DNA of 64,000 bases from NCBI GenBank assembly GCA_025141675.1, contig CP081161.1, positions 1,524,001 to 1,588,000 on the forward strand. The letters are read 5' to 3'. The stretch is from Rhodobacteraceae bacterium S2214. GTDB taxonomy: Bacteria > Pseudomonadota > Alphaproteobacteria > Rhodobacterales > Rhodobacteraceae. Within the stretch, counting starts at the first letter, position 1. The number at the start of each line of letters is the position of its first letter. This document shows positions 9,286 through 18,143 of the stretch, piece by piece. The position numbers and the translations under genes are program-made. A model generated the notes under the pieces. That model had not been told where the DNA came from. It worked only from the letters and a program-made list of their open reading frames with translations, and did no database searches.

Positions 9286-9801
9286 TTATTCGGCCTCAAG
9301 CGCGCGCAGTTCATCTATAGTGTAGCTGATTTGCAATTCACCATCGAGACCAGCCTCAAAGTCGGGGTGTTGGGACAGGCAACCGACGTCACATAGTTGG
9401 CTTGCGATTTGATCGACGCCGTCGACATACCAAAACCGTCCGCCCGGTGTGGAAATGTAGCCATCGACGCCTTCGGCTTCATCCGCTTCCAGATCGCCAA
9501 CAGATGGAAATTCGGCTGGCGTGTCATAATCGAACGCGCCATGCGTATGGTAAGACGCGATTGGTACACTGTCTTCGGGTGGCTCATCTGCTTCGCAGTG
9601 GCCGATTGCACCTTGGACGGCAGGGGTTGCTGCTAGTTCGCCGTCAGCGTCGATCACGATGTAGCCGCAATATTCACGATTGGCCGCAAAAGAAGGGCCT
9701 TGAAGCGCTTCAAGGGTTGCTTTGGCCAATGCAACTTCGGCGTTGTGTTGTGCGGCGACAGGGGTGGCTATGATGGCCAAAGGGATCAGGAACTGTTTCA
9801 T
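9286..9801 (-). CDS. Exported DUF4329-like protein with a JAMM-like metal motif
   Basis: A 171-residue protein with a cleavable signal peptide (residues 1-18, ending PVAAQ) and therefore periplasmic or secreted. The mature part has SYHTHGAF (His85, His87) and, 13 residues after the second His, SVGD (Ser100, Asp103). Together these resemble the HxH...SxxD signature of JAB/MPN metalloproteases, with a longer loop than the classical form. Four Cys residues (45, 69 and two near 137-141) could form disulfides. The family label DUF4329 is from memory. It is divergent from rpiA and appears to be a single-gene unit. Confidence 0.7.
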   Translation of the reverse strand: MKQFLIPLAIIATPVAAQHNAEVALAKATLEALQGPSFAANREYCGYIVIDADGELAATPAVQGAIGHCEADEPPEDSVPIASYHTHGAFDYDTPAEFPSVGDLEADEAEGVDGYISTPGGRFWYVDGVDQIASQLCDVGCLSQHPDFEAGLDGELQISYTIDELRALEAE

Positions 9802-9916
9802 GTCAAAACGCTAATGGGTGGCGGCGCAGGTCGCAACATGCCCTGCATTTTTCCGTTTCTTCATGACGCGATGCGGCCTATACATTTTGAAAATCGAATT
9901 GAGCGGAGCTGCCACC

Positions 9917-10705
9917 ATGTCGTCTGACCTGTCCCCCATCGACAAAGCAAAATTTGTGGCTGCAAAGCGGGCGGCTCAATTCGTGCAAAGCGGCATGAAA
10001 GTCGGTCTTGGAACAGGATCAACTGCTGCGTGGTTGGTGCAATGTTTGGGTGAACGGGTGCGCGATGAAGGGCTTGCGATTAAGGGCATTCCGACATCCA
10101 GCCGCACCGCCCAACTGGCCCGCGACGTTGGTATCGACGTCATCTCGCTTGATGAAGCGCAGACGCTGGATTTGACGATTGATGGTGCTGATGAATATGA
10201 CGGCAAGCTGAACTTGATCAAGGGCGGTGGTGGCGCGCTGTTGCAGGAAAAGATCGTTGCGACTGCGTCCGAACGTATGGTCGTCATCGCAGACGCGTCC
10301 AAAAGGGTCGAAACGCTTGGTGCATTTCCATTGCCGGTTGAGGTCATCCCGTTTGGTTGGCAAACGACAAAGGCGCTGATCGAGGAAACATTGATTGGGT
10401 TAGATGTGTTGGGCCGGACGACCAGTCTGCGCATGAATGGTGACGCGCCGTTTCATACCGACGAAGGCAACCACATCCTTGATCTGCACCTCAACCGTAT
10501 CGGTGATCCGCGCCAATTAAGTATGATTATCAATCAGATACCGGGCGTGGTCGAGAATGGTCTGTTCCTTGATATCTGCGACGCCATTGTCGTGGGGTAT
10601 GGCGATGGGCGTGTCGAAGTGACGGATATTCATGAAGGATCAGTCGAAGAAACCCGTTTTGATTTTGTCGAAAAAGACAACATCTTTGCGGATATCGCCG
10701 ACTAA
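9917..10705 (+). CDS. rpiA: Ribose-5-phosphate isomerase A
   Basis: Interconverts ribose 5-phosphate and ribulose 5-phosphate in the pentose phosphate pathway. The chosen ATG gives 262 residues and starts MSSDLSPIDKAKFVAAKRAA, as in relatives; a longer frame adds an unlikely 33-residue extension. Motifs: GLGTGSTAAWLV (about 29-40), TIDGADEYDG with the catalytic Asp pair, and KGGGGALLQEKIVA. The stop codon shares the tetranucleotide CTAA with the stop of the convergent enoyl-CoA hydratase gene. Confidence 0.97.
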   Translation: MSSDLSPIDKAKFVAAKRAAQFVQSGMKVGLGTGSTAAWLVQCLGERVRDEGLAIKGIPTSSRTAQLARDVGIDVISLDEAQTLDLTIDGADEYDGKLNLIKGGGGALLQEKIVATASERMVVIADASKRVETLGAFPLPVEVIPFGWQTTKALIEETLIGLDVLGRTTSLRMNGDAPFHTDEGNHILDLHLNRIGDPRQLSMIINQIPGVVENGLFLDICDAIVVGYGDGRVEVTDIHEGSVEETRFDFVEKDNIFADIAD

Positions 10706-11469
10706 CGCCCCGACCACTTTGGTTTACGTTTTTCCAAGAATGCGGCGATGCCTTCGTGCGCGTCTTGTGTTGCGCTGATCTGTTTGATCGCTTGGTCGTT
10801 CGCGTCCCACATGGCGTCATCGGCACGCCCGCGCAACGCTGTCAGGCTTAGGGTTTCTGCAATCGCGATGGGCGCATTTTTTGCGATGGTCTTGGCAAGC
10901 TCAAGCGTCGCATCTGACAAGTCGGACGGCGAAACCGCGCGGTTGATCAAACCCCATTCCACTGCTTTTTCAGCGCTAAAGAGCTGACCTGTCAGCAAAA
11001 TTTCGTTGGCAATGACTGCCGGTAGGTGGGCGCCCAACCGGACGGCACCGCCGGCACCAGCCACAATGCCAAGCGTAGGCTCGGGCAACCCGAAAACGGC
11101 ATCGTCAGCCGCGATGATCAGGTCGCAGGCCAGCATCAATTCGAAACCACCAGCAAGCGCGGCGCCTTGGACTTCCGCGATAATCGGCTTGCTGCGGTTC
11201 CGTTTCACAAATCCTGCAAAGCCGTGTTCGCCCAGCAATATGTCGTTTGCTTGCCCCGCTTGAAACGCCTTCAGATCCATGCCCGCGCAGAACACGAGTC
11301 CTGCGCCGCGCAAGATGCCGACCCGTAATTCCGGTGTGTTTTCAAGGCGATCTACGGCTTCGCGCAGTGCGGTACAAGCGTCGGGGTTGATCGCATTGCG
11401 CTGTTCGGGACGGTTGAGCGTGATGATCGCGATATCGTCTTGGACGTCGAAAAGAACGGTGTCGGTCAT
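10702..11469 (-). CDS. Enoyl-CoA hydratase/isomerase family protein
   Basis: A 255-residue crotonase-fold protein. The oxyanion-hole segments are GMDLKAFQ and GAALAGGFELMLACDLIIA, and FGLPEPTLGIVAGAGGA carries the conserved catalytic Glu, so hydratase activity is plausible. The start overlaps the upstream acyl-CoA synthetase stop by four bases (ATGA), so the pair is translationally coupled. Together they probably activate and hydrate one acyl or aryl-alkyl acid. The exact substrate is not visible. Confidence 0.9.
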   Translation of the reverse strand: MTDTVLFDVQDDIAIITLNRPEQRNAINPDACTALREAVDRLENTPELRVGILRGAGLVFCAGMDLKAFQAGQANDILLGEHGFAGFVKRNRSKPIIAEVQGAALAGGFELMLACDLIIAADDAVFGLPEPTLGIVAGAGGAVRLGAHLPAVIANEILLTGQLFSAEKAVEWGLINRAVSPSDLSDATLELAKTIAKNAPIAIAETLSLTALRGRADDAMWDANDQAIKQISATQDAHEGIAAFLEKRKPKWSGR

Positions 11470-13073
11470 GTCATTTCCTTTGCCATTTCGCGTAGTTTCG
11501 CGCGGATGATTTTGCCTGTTGTCGTCATGGGCATGTCGGTGATGTAGTGGATTTTGCGCGGTGCTTCGTAGGCGGCGAGGCGCGATTTGACGTAAGATGT
11601 GATGTCTTGGGTCAACGAACCATCGGGGGTAACATCTTCATTCAAAACAAGAAATGCGGTCACGATGCTGCCCCGCACGGTATCCGGTGTGCCGATGACA
11701 CCTGCTAGGCGAATGGCGGGGTGGGTGATTAGGCAGTCTTCGATTTCGGCGGGACCGATGCGGTATCCGGCTGAACTGATCACGTCGTCGTCGCGCCCGA
11801 TGAACTTGATCCGGCCCGACGGCATTTGCTGGCCGCGGTCGCCTGTGAGTAAAAAATCACCGTGGAATTTTGCGGCTGTGGCGTCTGGATTATTCCAGTA
11901 ATTCAAGAACATAACCGGATTGGGACTACGCACTGCAATTTCGCCTTCGTCGGTAGTTGGGTCGCCGTTTTCGTCAATGATAACAACGTCATGGCCGGGC
12001 ACAGCGAAACCCATCACGCCGGGTTCGGCGGGCGTGATCGCCCCGCAAGACGACACGATCATGTTGCATTCGGTTTGCCCGTAAAATTCGTTGATTGTCA
12101 CCCCGAATGTGTCGCGACCCCAATCGATCAGCGCGGCCCCGAGCGTTTCACCGCCAGACGCGACGGACCGCATCGGGACATCGGAAATGCCTGCGGATTT
12201 CAACATTTTCAACGCCGTTGGCGGGAGGAACGTGTTGCGGACGTTATGGGTTTTCATCAGTGTAACTGCTTGTTCTGCATCAAATTTCGCAAAGCGATGC
12301 GCCACGACAGGCACCCCGTGATGGAGCGCAGGCATAAGCACATCCAGCAACCCGCCGATCCACGCCCAATCGGCTGGCGTCCAGATTTTGTCGCCCGCTT
12401 GGGGAAAGAAATCATGGCTCATTTCGACGCCGGGCAGATGGCCGATTAGCACTCGATGCGCATGAAGCGCGCCTTTTGGATTTCCCGTCGTACCGGAGGT
12501 GTAGATGATAAATGCGGGGTCGTCAGCGGCGGTATCAACGGGCGTAAATATGTCGGGTTGATCAGCGCAGAGCGTGTGAAAATCAGGGTGTTTTTCACGT
12601 GCACAACCCGTGCACAACACGTGCACCAGCGCGGGAAGCTTTGACCGTATGGATTCGATCTTTGCCAAGCCTTCTTGATTGGTCACGACAACCTTGGTCC
12701 CTGAATCCCGCAGGCGGTGGAGCAGTGCGTCAGGACCAAAAAGCGTGAAGAGCGGGATCGAAATGCAGCCCGTCTTCAGCGCCCCGATGTGTGCGACGGC
12801 CGTTTCGATTGATTGGGGTAAAAGCACCGCGACGCGGTCACCAATATCGACCATGCTTGACAGGACATTGGCAAAGCGGTTCGACATCGCACGCAGATCG
12901 CTGAAGCTGTAGGTGATGTGCGACATGTCGGTAGCAACGTCGATGATGGCGGGGGCGTCGGGTGTCTGGTCCGCGATCCGATCGCAGACATCGACACCAA
13001 TGTTATAGCGGTCGGGTATGTCCCACGCGAAATTGTCGCGCAGCGCTGCAATGCTGGTCGCCTCTTGTAACAT
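11466..13073 (-). CDS. AMP-binding acyl-CoA synthetase
   Basis: Activates a carboxylic acid to its CoA thioester through an acyl-adenylate. With the start at MLQEATSIAALRDN the protein has 535 residues; this ATG is preceded by GGGGGAGGA, a very strong ribosome binding site, whereas the longer frame has none. Motifs in order: YTSGTTGNPKGALHAH (A3 P-loop), NEFYGQTECN (A5), LLTGDRGQ (A7) and TTTGKIIRAKLREM (A10) with the catalytic Lys. The overall form is close to medium-chain or benzoate-type synthetases rather than acetyl-CoA synthetase. It is the first gene of a pair with the enoyl-CoA hydratase gene. Confidence 0.93.
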   Translation of the reverse strand: MLQEATSIAALRDNFAWDIPDRYNIGVDVCDRIADQTPDAPAIIDVATDMSHITYSFSDLRAMSNRFANVLSSMVDIGDRVAVLLPQSIETAVAHIGALKTGCISIPLFTLFGPDALLHRLRDSGTKVVVTNQEGLAKIESIRSKLPALVHVLCTGCAREKHPDFHTLCADQPDIFTPVDTAADDPAFIIYTSGTTGNPKGALHAHRVLIGHLPGVEMSHDFFPQAGDKIWTPADWAWIGGLLDVLMPALHHGVPVVAHRFAKFDAEQAVTLMKTHNVRNTFLPPTALKMLKSAGISDVPMRSVASGGETLGAALIDWGRDTFGVTINEFYGQTECNMIVSSCGAITPAEPGVMGFAVPGHDVVIIDENGDPTTDEGEIAVRSPNPVMFLNYWNNPDATAAKFHGDFLLTGDRGQQMPSGRIKFIGRDDDVISSAGYRIGPAEIEDCLITHPAIRLAGVIGTPDTVRGSIVTAFLVLNEDVTPDGSLTQDITSYVKSRLAAYEAPRKIHYITDMPMTTTGKIIRAKLREMAKEMT

Positions 13074-13095
13074 GCTGTCCTCCCCCGATTTCGTA

Positions 13096-13124
13096 AATGA
13101 ACGACTGTTCAATTTAAGAGTCAA
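13096..13124 (-). promoter_or_regulatory. Putative promoter with palindromic operator before the acyl-CoA synthetase gene
   Basis: A perfect inverted repeat TGAAC-GACT-GTTCA occupies 13098-13111, 25 bases before the start codon. It lies in the spacer and -10 side of a possible promoter read on the minus strand (TTGACT at 13124-13119, 17-base spacer, weak TTCATT). This layout suits a TetR-type repressor of fatty-acid or aryl-acid genes; no such regulator gene is in the window. Confidence 0.5.
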
Positions 13125-13229
13125 GCAACCATGTACGGCTTCGTGACAAAGGTTACAGTCGCGCACCGTTGTAGTCTGGCCCATGCGGACATAGTTTGAC
13201 GCTGAAATAGAAATGCGGCGAAGGAATAC

Positions 13230-14591
13230 ATGATGGCTTTTGATTTTGACTTGTTTGTCATCGGTGGTGGATCGGGCGGGGTGCGTGCTGGTCGCGTTGC
13301 ATCGCAGAACGGGTTTAAGGTCGCGTTGGCCGAAGAATTCCGGATGGGTGGCACATGCGTTATTCGCGGCTGTGTTCCTAAGAAGCTGATGGTGTTCGGG
13401 TCGCAGTTTTCTGAGAGCTTTATTGACGCGAAATCATACGGTTGGGATGTCCCGACCCATCCGACGTTTGAATGGAAGAATTTTCGCGCGAAGATGCACG
13501 GCGAACTTGATCGGCTCGAAGGCATCTACCGCAATCTGCTGAAGAATAACGACGTGACCGTCTATGACAGCCGCGCTGTTGTGAAAGATGCGCATACGGT
13601 TGTTCTGCGTGACGGCCATGAAGTGACGGCGAAGACAATTCTGGTGGCCACCGGTGGGCATCCTGTTGTACCTGATTTTGAAGGGTCACAATACGCGATC
13701 ACGTCGAATGATATCTTCTTGTTAGAGGAACTGCCGAACAAGATTCTGATTGTCGGTGGTGGCTACATCGCGTCGGAATTTGCAGGCATCCTGAACGGGC
13801 TGGGTGTTGAGGTGACACAAGCTTATCGTGGCGATCAGATTTTGCGCGGTTTCGATAATGAAGCCCGTAAGGTGATTGCCGAAGGTATGGTCGAAAAGGG
13901 CGTTGATTTGCGTTTGAACACCGATGTCGCGAAGATCGAAAAAGTTGCTGACACGTTCTGTGTGACGTTCAAGGATGGTTCTGAAGAGACGTTCGATAAG
14001 GTGATGTATGCAACGGGCCGCCGTCCGAATACCGAAGGGCTTGGTCTTGAGGATGCAGGTGTTGCGCTGGGCAAAAGCGGCGAAGTCGTTGTCGATGACT
14101 ACAGCGCCACTGGTGTGCCGTCGATCTACGCGATTGGTGATGTGACGAACCGCATTCAGTTGACCCCCGTTGCGATCCGCGAAGGCATGGCGTTTGTCGA
14201 AACCGTGTTCAAAGGCAACCCGACGAAGGTGGACCACGATCTGGTTCCGTCTGCGGTCTTTACCCAGCCGGAATTCGGCACAGTTGGTCTGACCGAAGAC
14301 GAAGCCGCAGCCCAAGAACCGATCGAAGTTTATGCTACAACGTTCAAACCGATGAACCATTCCTTCGCCGGTCGTCCTGATCGCGTGTTGATGAAACTGG
14401 TGGTGTCGATAGAGACCCGTAAGGTGCTAGGCGTGCATATTGTCGCAGATGGCGCAGGTGAAATGATCCAAATGGCCGGAATCGCCGTGAAAATGGGTGC
14501 AACTAAAGAAGATTTCGACGCGACGGTTGCAGTTCACCCCACAATGGCCGAAGAACTTGTGACAATGAAGGAACCCGTCAGATCGACTTGA
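13230..14591 (+). CDS. gor: Glutathione-disulfide reductase
   Basis: NADPH-dependent flavoenzyme that reduces glutathione disulfide. It has 453 residues, or 452 from the second Met; both starts sit behind GAAGGA. The FAD-binding GGGSGG lies at residues 12-17, followed by the redox-active disulfide motif GGTCVIRGCVPKK, the NADPH-binding VGGGYIASEFAG, and the C-terminal HPTMAEE with the catalytic His-Glu pair contributed across the dimer. It is divergent from the acyl-CoA synthetase gene. Most likely a single transcription unit, or the head of a unit with hflKC 69 bases downstream. Confidence 0.95.
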   Translation: MMAFDFDLFVIGGGSGGVRAGRVASQNGFKVALAEEFRMGGTCVIRGCVPKKLMVFGSQFSESFIDAKSYGWDVPTHPTFEWKNFRAKMHGELDRLEGIYRNLLKNNDVTVYDSRAVVKDAHTVVLRDGHEVTAKTILVATGGHPVVPDFEGSQYAITSNDIFLLEELPNKILIVGGGYIASEFAGILNGLGVEVTQAYRGDQILRGFDNEARKVIAEGMVEKGVDLRLNTDVAKIEKVADTFCVTFKDGSEETFDKVMYATGRRPNTEGLGLEDAGVALGKSGEVVVDDYSATGVPSIYAIGDVTNRIQLTPVAIREGMAFVETVFKGNPTKVDHDLVPSAVFTQPEFGTVGLTEDEAAAQEPIEVYATTFKPMNHSFAGRPDRVLMKLVVSIETRKVLGVHIVADGAGEMIQMAGIAVKMGATKEDFDATVAVHPTMAEELVTMKEPVRST

Positions 14592-14660
14592 TTTTGCGGG
14601 TTTTGCCTACACATATGATATGACAGCCCGGAAGATGCGGGCAGCAGCATAGGAAGCACG

Positions 14661-15812
14661 ATGGCAGGGAATAACGGTGGCCCTTGGGGCGGCGGTGGAA
14701 ATAACGGTTCCAACAATGGTGGCGATAATCGCGGCAGCAACAATGGCGGGCGGCGTCCCGGCAACAATGACGGGCCGCAAATCCCGGAAATTGATGAGCT
14801 GATGAACAAAGGCCGCGAACAATTGCGCGTGCTGATGGGCGGCGGCAATGGCGGGCGTCCGAACGGCTCAGGTGGCGGCGGTGCCGGTGGCCCGCAGATT
14901 TCACGCGGGATGATTGGTCTTGGCGCTTTGGCCGCTGTTGGTCTTTGGCTGGCGTCATCGTTCTACACAGTCAAGCCCGAGGAACAGTCGGTTGAGCTGA
15001 TGTTGGGCCGCTATTCATCGACCGGTGGTCCGGGTCTGAATTTTGCCCCATGGCCGCTTGTGACGAAAGAAATCCTTGCCGTGACGACCGAGCGGAACAT
15101 TGATATCGGCACAAGCCGGTCCGGTATGGACGCGGGTCTGATGCTGACTGGTGATGAAAACATCGTGGATATCGATTTCCAAGTTGTTTGGAACATTACC
15201 GATCCGCAGCAGTATCTGTTCAACCTTGCTGATCCGCCACAGACGATTGCCGCTGTTGCGGAATCCGCGATGCGCGAGATTATTTCGCAGTCTGAACTGG
15301 CGCCGATTTTGAACCGCGACCGTGGTGCAATTGCGGATCGTTTGCGCGACCTGATCCAGTCGACATTGGACAGCTACGAATCCGGTGTGAACATCGTCCG
15401 GGTCAACTTTGACAAGGCCGATCCGCCTGAACCTGTTATCGCGGCCTTCCGTGCTGTTCAGGATGCCGAACAGGAACGTGACCGTTTGCAGAACGTCGCG
15501 GATGCCTATGCAAACCAAGTGGTTGCGGGTGCCCGTGGTGAAGCGGCCCAGTTGATCGAACAATCCGAAGCGTACCGGTCACAGGTTGTGAACGAAGCGC
15601 AGGGTGAGGCGTCACGTTTCACCGCGGTTCTTGCTGAATATGAAAAGGCCCCAGAGGTGACACGCAAGCGTCTGTATCTGGAAACCATGGAAGAAGTTCT
15701 TGGTGGCGTGGATATTATCCTGCTCGACGATGGGGCAGGCGGCAGCAGTGGTGTTGTCCCATATCTGCCGTTGAACGAATTGCGCCGAACCACTGATGGA
15801 GGGTCCAACTGA
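14661..15812 (+). CDS. hflK: HflK, membrane subunit of the HflKC modulator of FtsH
   Basis: A 383-residue SPFH/prohibitin-domain protein. An unusually Gly/Asn-rich N-terminal tail (residues 1-40) precedes a linker, one transmembrane helix (84-103) and the periplasmic band-7 domain. The segment with QDAEQERDRLQNVADAYANQV begins the C-terminal coiled coil. With HflC it forms a large cage round FtsH in the inner membrane. The stop overlaps the hflC start by one base (TGATG), giving translational coupling. Confidence 0.95.
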   Translation: MAGNNGGPWGGGGNNGSNNGGDNRGSNNGGRRPGNNDGPQIPEIDELMNKGREQLRVLMGGGNGGRPNGSGGGGAGGPQISRGMIGLGALAAVGLWLASSFYTVKPEEQSVELMLGRYSSTGGPGLNFAPWPLVTKEILAVTTERNIDIGTSRSGMDAGLMLTGDENIVDIDFQVVWNITDPQQYLFNLADPPQTIAAVAESAMREIISQSELAPILNRDRGAIADRLRDLIQSTLDSYESGVNIVRVNFDKADPPEPVIAAFRAVQDAEQERDRLQNVADAYANQVVAGARGEAAQLIEQSEAYRSQVVNEAQGEASRFTAVLAEYEKAPEVTRKRLYLETMEEVLGGVDIILLDDGAGGSSGVVPYLPLNELRRTTDGGSN

Positions 15813-16690
15813 TGAATAAGTCAGCATTTCTTTTGCCAGCCGTTGCGGTTGTTGTCGTTGGTCTTTTGTCGTCTGTGTTCATCGTTGATGAACGTCAGAA
15901 GGCGCTGGTCCTGCAGTTTGGTCAGATCGTGCGTGTTGAAGAAGAGCCTGGTCTCAGCTTCAAACTGCCATTGATCCAAGAAGTCGTGCGTTACGATGAC
16001 CGTATCCTTAGCCGTGATCTTGATCCGCTTGAGGTGACACCGTCTGATGATCGTCGTTTGATCGTTGACGCCTTTGCGCGTTACCGTATCGCGGATGTGG
16101 AACGGTTCCGTCAGGCTGTTGGTGGCGGTGGTGAAGAAGCCGCTGCGCGTCGTCTTGATTCCATTTTGCGTGCGGAAACACGTGAGGTTCTGGGGTCTGT
16201 TTCATCCAACGACATTCTGTCTGTGGATCGTGCGGCGCTGATGCTGCGTATTCGGAATTCTGCGATTGCCGAAGCGAATGCGCTGGGCTTGCAGGTGGTT
16301 GACGTGCGTTTGAAGCGGACTGATTTGCCGTCTGAAAACCTCAACGCGACTTACGAGCGGATGAAAGCCGAACGTGAACGCGAAGCGGCGGACGAAATCG
16401 CCCGTGGTAACGAGGCCGCGCAGCGGGTTCGTGCGGGTGCGGATCGTACGGTTGTGGAACTTGTATCTGATGCGACGCGTCAGTCCGAGATCACACGCGG
16501 TGAAGCAGATGCAGAACGCAACGCGATTTTCGCCGAAGCATTCGGTTCTGACCCAGAATTCTTTGAATTCTACCGGTCTATGACAGCCTACACACGGGCC
16601 TTGAAGTCGGGCAATTCGTCCATGGTTTTGTCGCCTGACAACGAATTCTTTAACTACCTGAAGTCTGATCAAGGCGCCGCTGCAAACTAA
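15812..16690 (+). CDS. hflC: HflC, partner of HflK in the FtsH-modulating complex
   Basis: A 292-residue protein with one N-terminal transmembrane helix (about 5-23), then an SPFH domain (FIVDERQKALVLQFGQI onward). A long Ala/Glu/Arg coiled coil follows (AEREREAADEIARGNEAA, then RGEADAERNAIFAEAFG). It assembles with HflK in equal amounts, as expected from their coupled genes. A hairpin terminator follows the gene. Confidence 0.95.
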   Translation: MNKSAFLLPAVAVVVVGLLSSVFIVDERQKALVLQFGQIVRVEEEPGLSFKLPLIQEVVRYDDRILSRDLDPLEVTPSDDRRLIVDAFARYRIADVERFRQAVGGGGEEAAARRLDSILRAETREVLGSVSSNDILSVDRAALMLRIRNSAIAEANALGLQVVDVRLKRTDLPSENLNATYERMKAEREREAADEIARGNEAAQRVRAGADRTVVELVSDATRQSEITRGEADAERNAIFAEAFGSDPEFFEFYRSMTAYTRALKSGNSSMVLSPDNEFFNYLKSDQGAAAN

Positions 16691-16713
16691 GTTTTGCGGA
16701 ATTGAGATTGATG

Positions 16714-16743
16714 AATGGCTGGCGGAAACGCTGGCCATTTTTC
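16714..16743 (+). terminator. Rho-independent terminator after hflKC
   Basis: An 11-bp stem (AATGGCTGGCG with CGCTGGCCATT, two G-T wobbles) closed by a GAAA tetraloop and followed by a T-run. Confidence 0.8.
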
Positions 16744-16797
16744 GTTTGTAGGCTTGCCCGGATGGCATATGGTCGATTGAAAACGAAGGGGATGACA

Positions 16798-17157
16798 ATG
16801 GCCGGCACGAAATCGACGCGCGAGACGTTTGCAAAGATGTCGTTTGCGAAGGTCTATCCGATGTACCTGCAAAAGGTTGAAAAGAAAGGCCGGACGCTGG
16901 ATGAATTACACGCGGTCATTACTTGGCTGACGGGGTATGATGACGATCAGATCCAAGGCCTGATTAATGAAGATGCGACGTTTGAGACCGTGTTTGATCA
17001 TGCCGATTTGAACCCGAACGCCAGCCTGATCACAGGCGTCATTTGTGGGTACCGTGTTGAAGATATTGACGATCCGCTGATCCAGCAGGTCCGTTATCTG
17101 GACAAGTTGGTGGATGAATTGGCCAAAGGGCGCGCAATGGGGAAAATCCTGCGCTGA
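16798..17157 (+). CDS. DUF2200 family protein
   Basis: A 119-residue cytosolic protein; the ATG is chosen because MAGTKSTRETFAKMSFAKVYP is the usual N-terminus of the family, while longer starts run into the hflC terminator. The sequence (VYPMYLQKVEKKGRT, then VITWLTGYD and a C-terminal ILR) matches DUF2200, small single-domain proteins of unknown function. A methyltransferase gene follows 12 bases later in the same direction, so the two are likely co-transcribed. Confidence 0.85.
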   Translation: MAGTKSTRETFAKMSFAKVYPMYLQKVEKKGRTLDELHAVITWLTGYDDDQIQGLINEDATFETVFDHADLNPNASLITGVICGYRVEDIDDPLIQQVRYLDKLVDELAKGRAMGKILR

Positions 17158-17169
17158 AGAAGGATAAGA

Positions 17170-17901
17170 TTGATGCACGACGACGGCGTTTTTGATCAAG
17201 CCATTGCGGAAAGCTATGACCGTATTCACGGGGACGGTAGTTCTGCCGCTGAAAGGCGTGTCGCGTCGGTTTTGCGTGATCTGGCTTTTGATGGCACGGC
17301 TCTTGAATTTGCGATTGGTACGGGCCGGATCGCGGTCCCGTTGCACCATGCGGGTGTGCGCGTGCAGGGGATTGAACTGTCGGCCGCCATGGTAGATCAA
17401 CTGCGGCAAAAGCCGGAAGGCGCGGACATTCCAGCGGTCGTCGGTGACATGACGACAACCCGTGTGGACGGTGCGTTTTCCCTTGTTTTCCTTGTGTATA
17501 ATACCATCGACAACCTGACGACACAGGACGCGCAGGTTGCTTGTTTTGCGAATGCTGCCGCCCATCTGACAGCAGGCGGTCATTTCGTGATCGAAACACT
17601 TGTGCCCCCGATCCAGAAGATCCCGTTTGGTGAAACCATGCGCGCGTTTAATCGGTCGGATACTCATTGGGGGATAGACGAATTTGATGTGGTCACGCAA
17701 AACTATGCCTCCCACCATGTGCGGCTGGAAGGGGAGACTTACGTCAAAAACACAGTGCCATTTCGCTACGCGTGGCCCGCAGAGCTTGATCTGATGGCGC
17801 GGATGGCGGGGATGCGTTTGGTGGACCGTTGGGCCGACTGGGACAAATCACCGTTTACGGCCACAAGCCCCAGTCATGTGTCGGTCTGGCGTAAGGATTA
17901 G
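17170..17901 (+). CDS. Class I SAM-dependent methyltransferase
   Basis: A 243-residue Rossmann-fold methyltransferase. Motif I is LEFAIGTGRIAVPL (about 42-55), followed by GIELSAAMVDQL with the acidic residue that binds the SAM ribose, and the motif near PAVVGDMTTT. The substrate is unknown. It follows DUF2200 by 12 bases. Its TAG stop and the TAA stop of the convergent membrane-protein gene share the tetranucleotide TTAG. Confidence 0.88.
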   Translation: MMHDDGVFDQAIAESYDRIHGDGSSAAERRVASVLRDLAFDGTALEFAIGTGRIAVPLHHAGVRVQGIELSAAMVDQLRQKPEGADIPAVVGDMTTTRVDGAFSLVFLVYNTIDNLTTQDAQVACFANAAAHLTAGGHFVIETLVPPIQKIPFGETMRAFNRSDTHWGIDEFDVVTQNYASHHVRLEGETYVKNTVPFRYAWPAELDLMARMAGMRLVDRWADWDKSPFTATSPSHVSVWRKD

Positions 17902-18143
17902 GCCGGCAGCAAATACCGTCCGATCCCGAAGATATAGAGCACAGCAAACATCACGTTGATCCATTTGAGCTGCGGTTCGGTGCGCAGCCAACCGCAATAG
18001 ATCCAGATTAGACAGAAGGGCAGGCTAAATAACATGGCCCCTAGGTGCCAGCCTTGGACAACGCAGATTGTGCTGCAAAACCCAAGGACAAACGCCACCC
18101 ATTTCATCGGCTGCTCGTAGGCAGCAAACGACATCAGTGTCAT
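17898..18143 (-). CDS. Small inner-membrane protein (DUF6552-like, tentative)
   Basis: With the start at MTLMSFAAYEQPMKW the protein has 81 residues and three hydrophobic segments (about 15-31, 34-49 and 63-76), with the pair WIYCGWLRTEPQLKW between the last two. A longer start at 18194 would prepend an Arg/Ser-rich, non-membrane stretch and is not favoured. The family name is from memory and uncertain; the function is unknown. Confidence 0.6.
   Translation of the reverse strand: MTLMSFAAYEQPMKWVAFVLGFCSTICVVQGWHLGAMLFSLPFCLIWIYCGWLRTEPQLKWINVMFAVLYIFGIGRYLLPA

Noticed and set aside
11466..13184. Longer N-terminus for the acyl-CoA synthetase
   Set aside because: The extra 37 residues lack family similarity and cross the operator region; the downstream ATG has a far better ribosome binding site.
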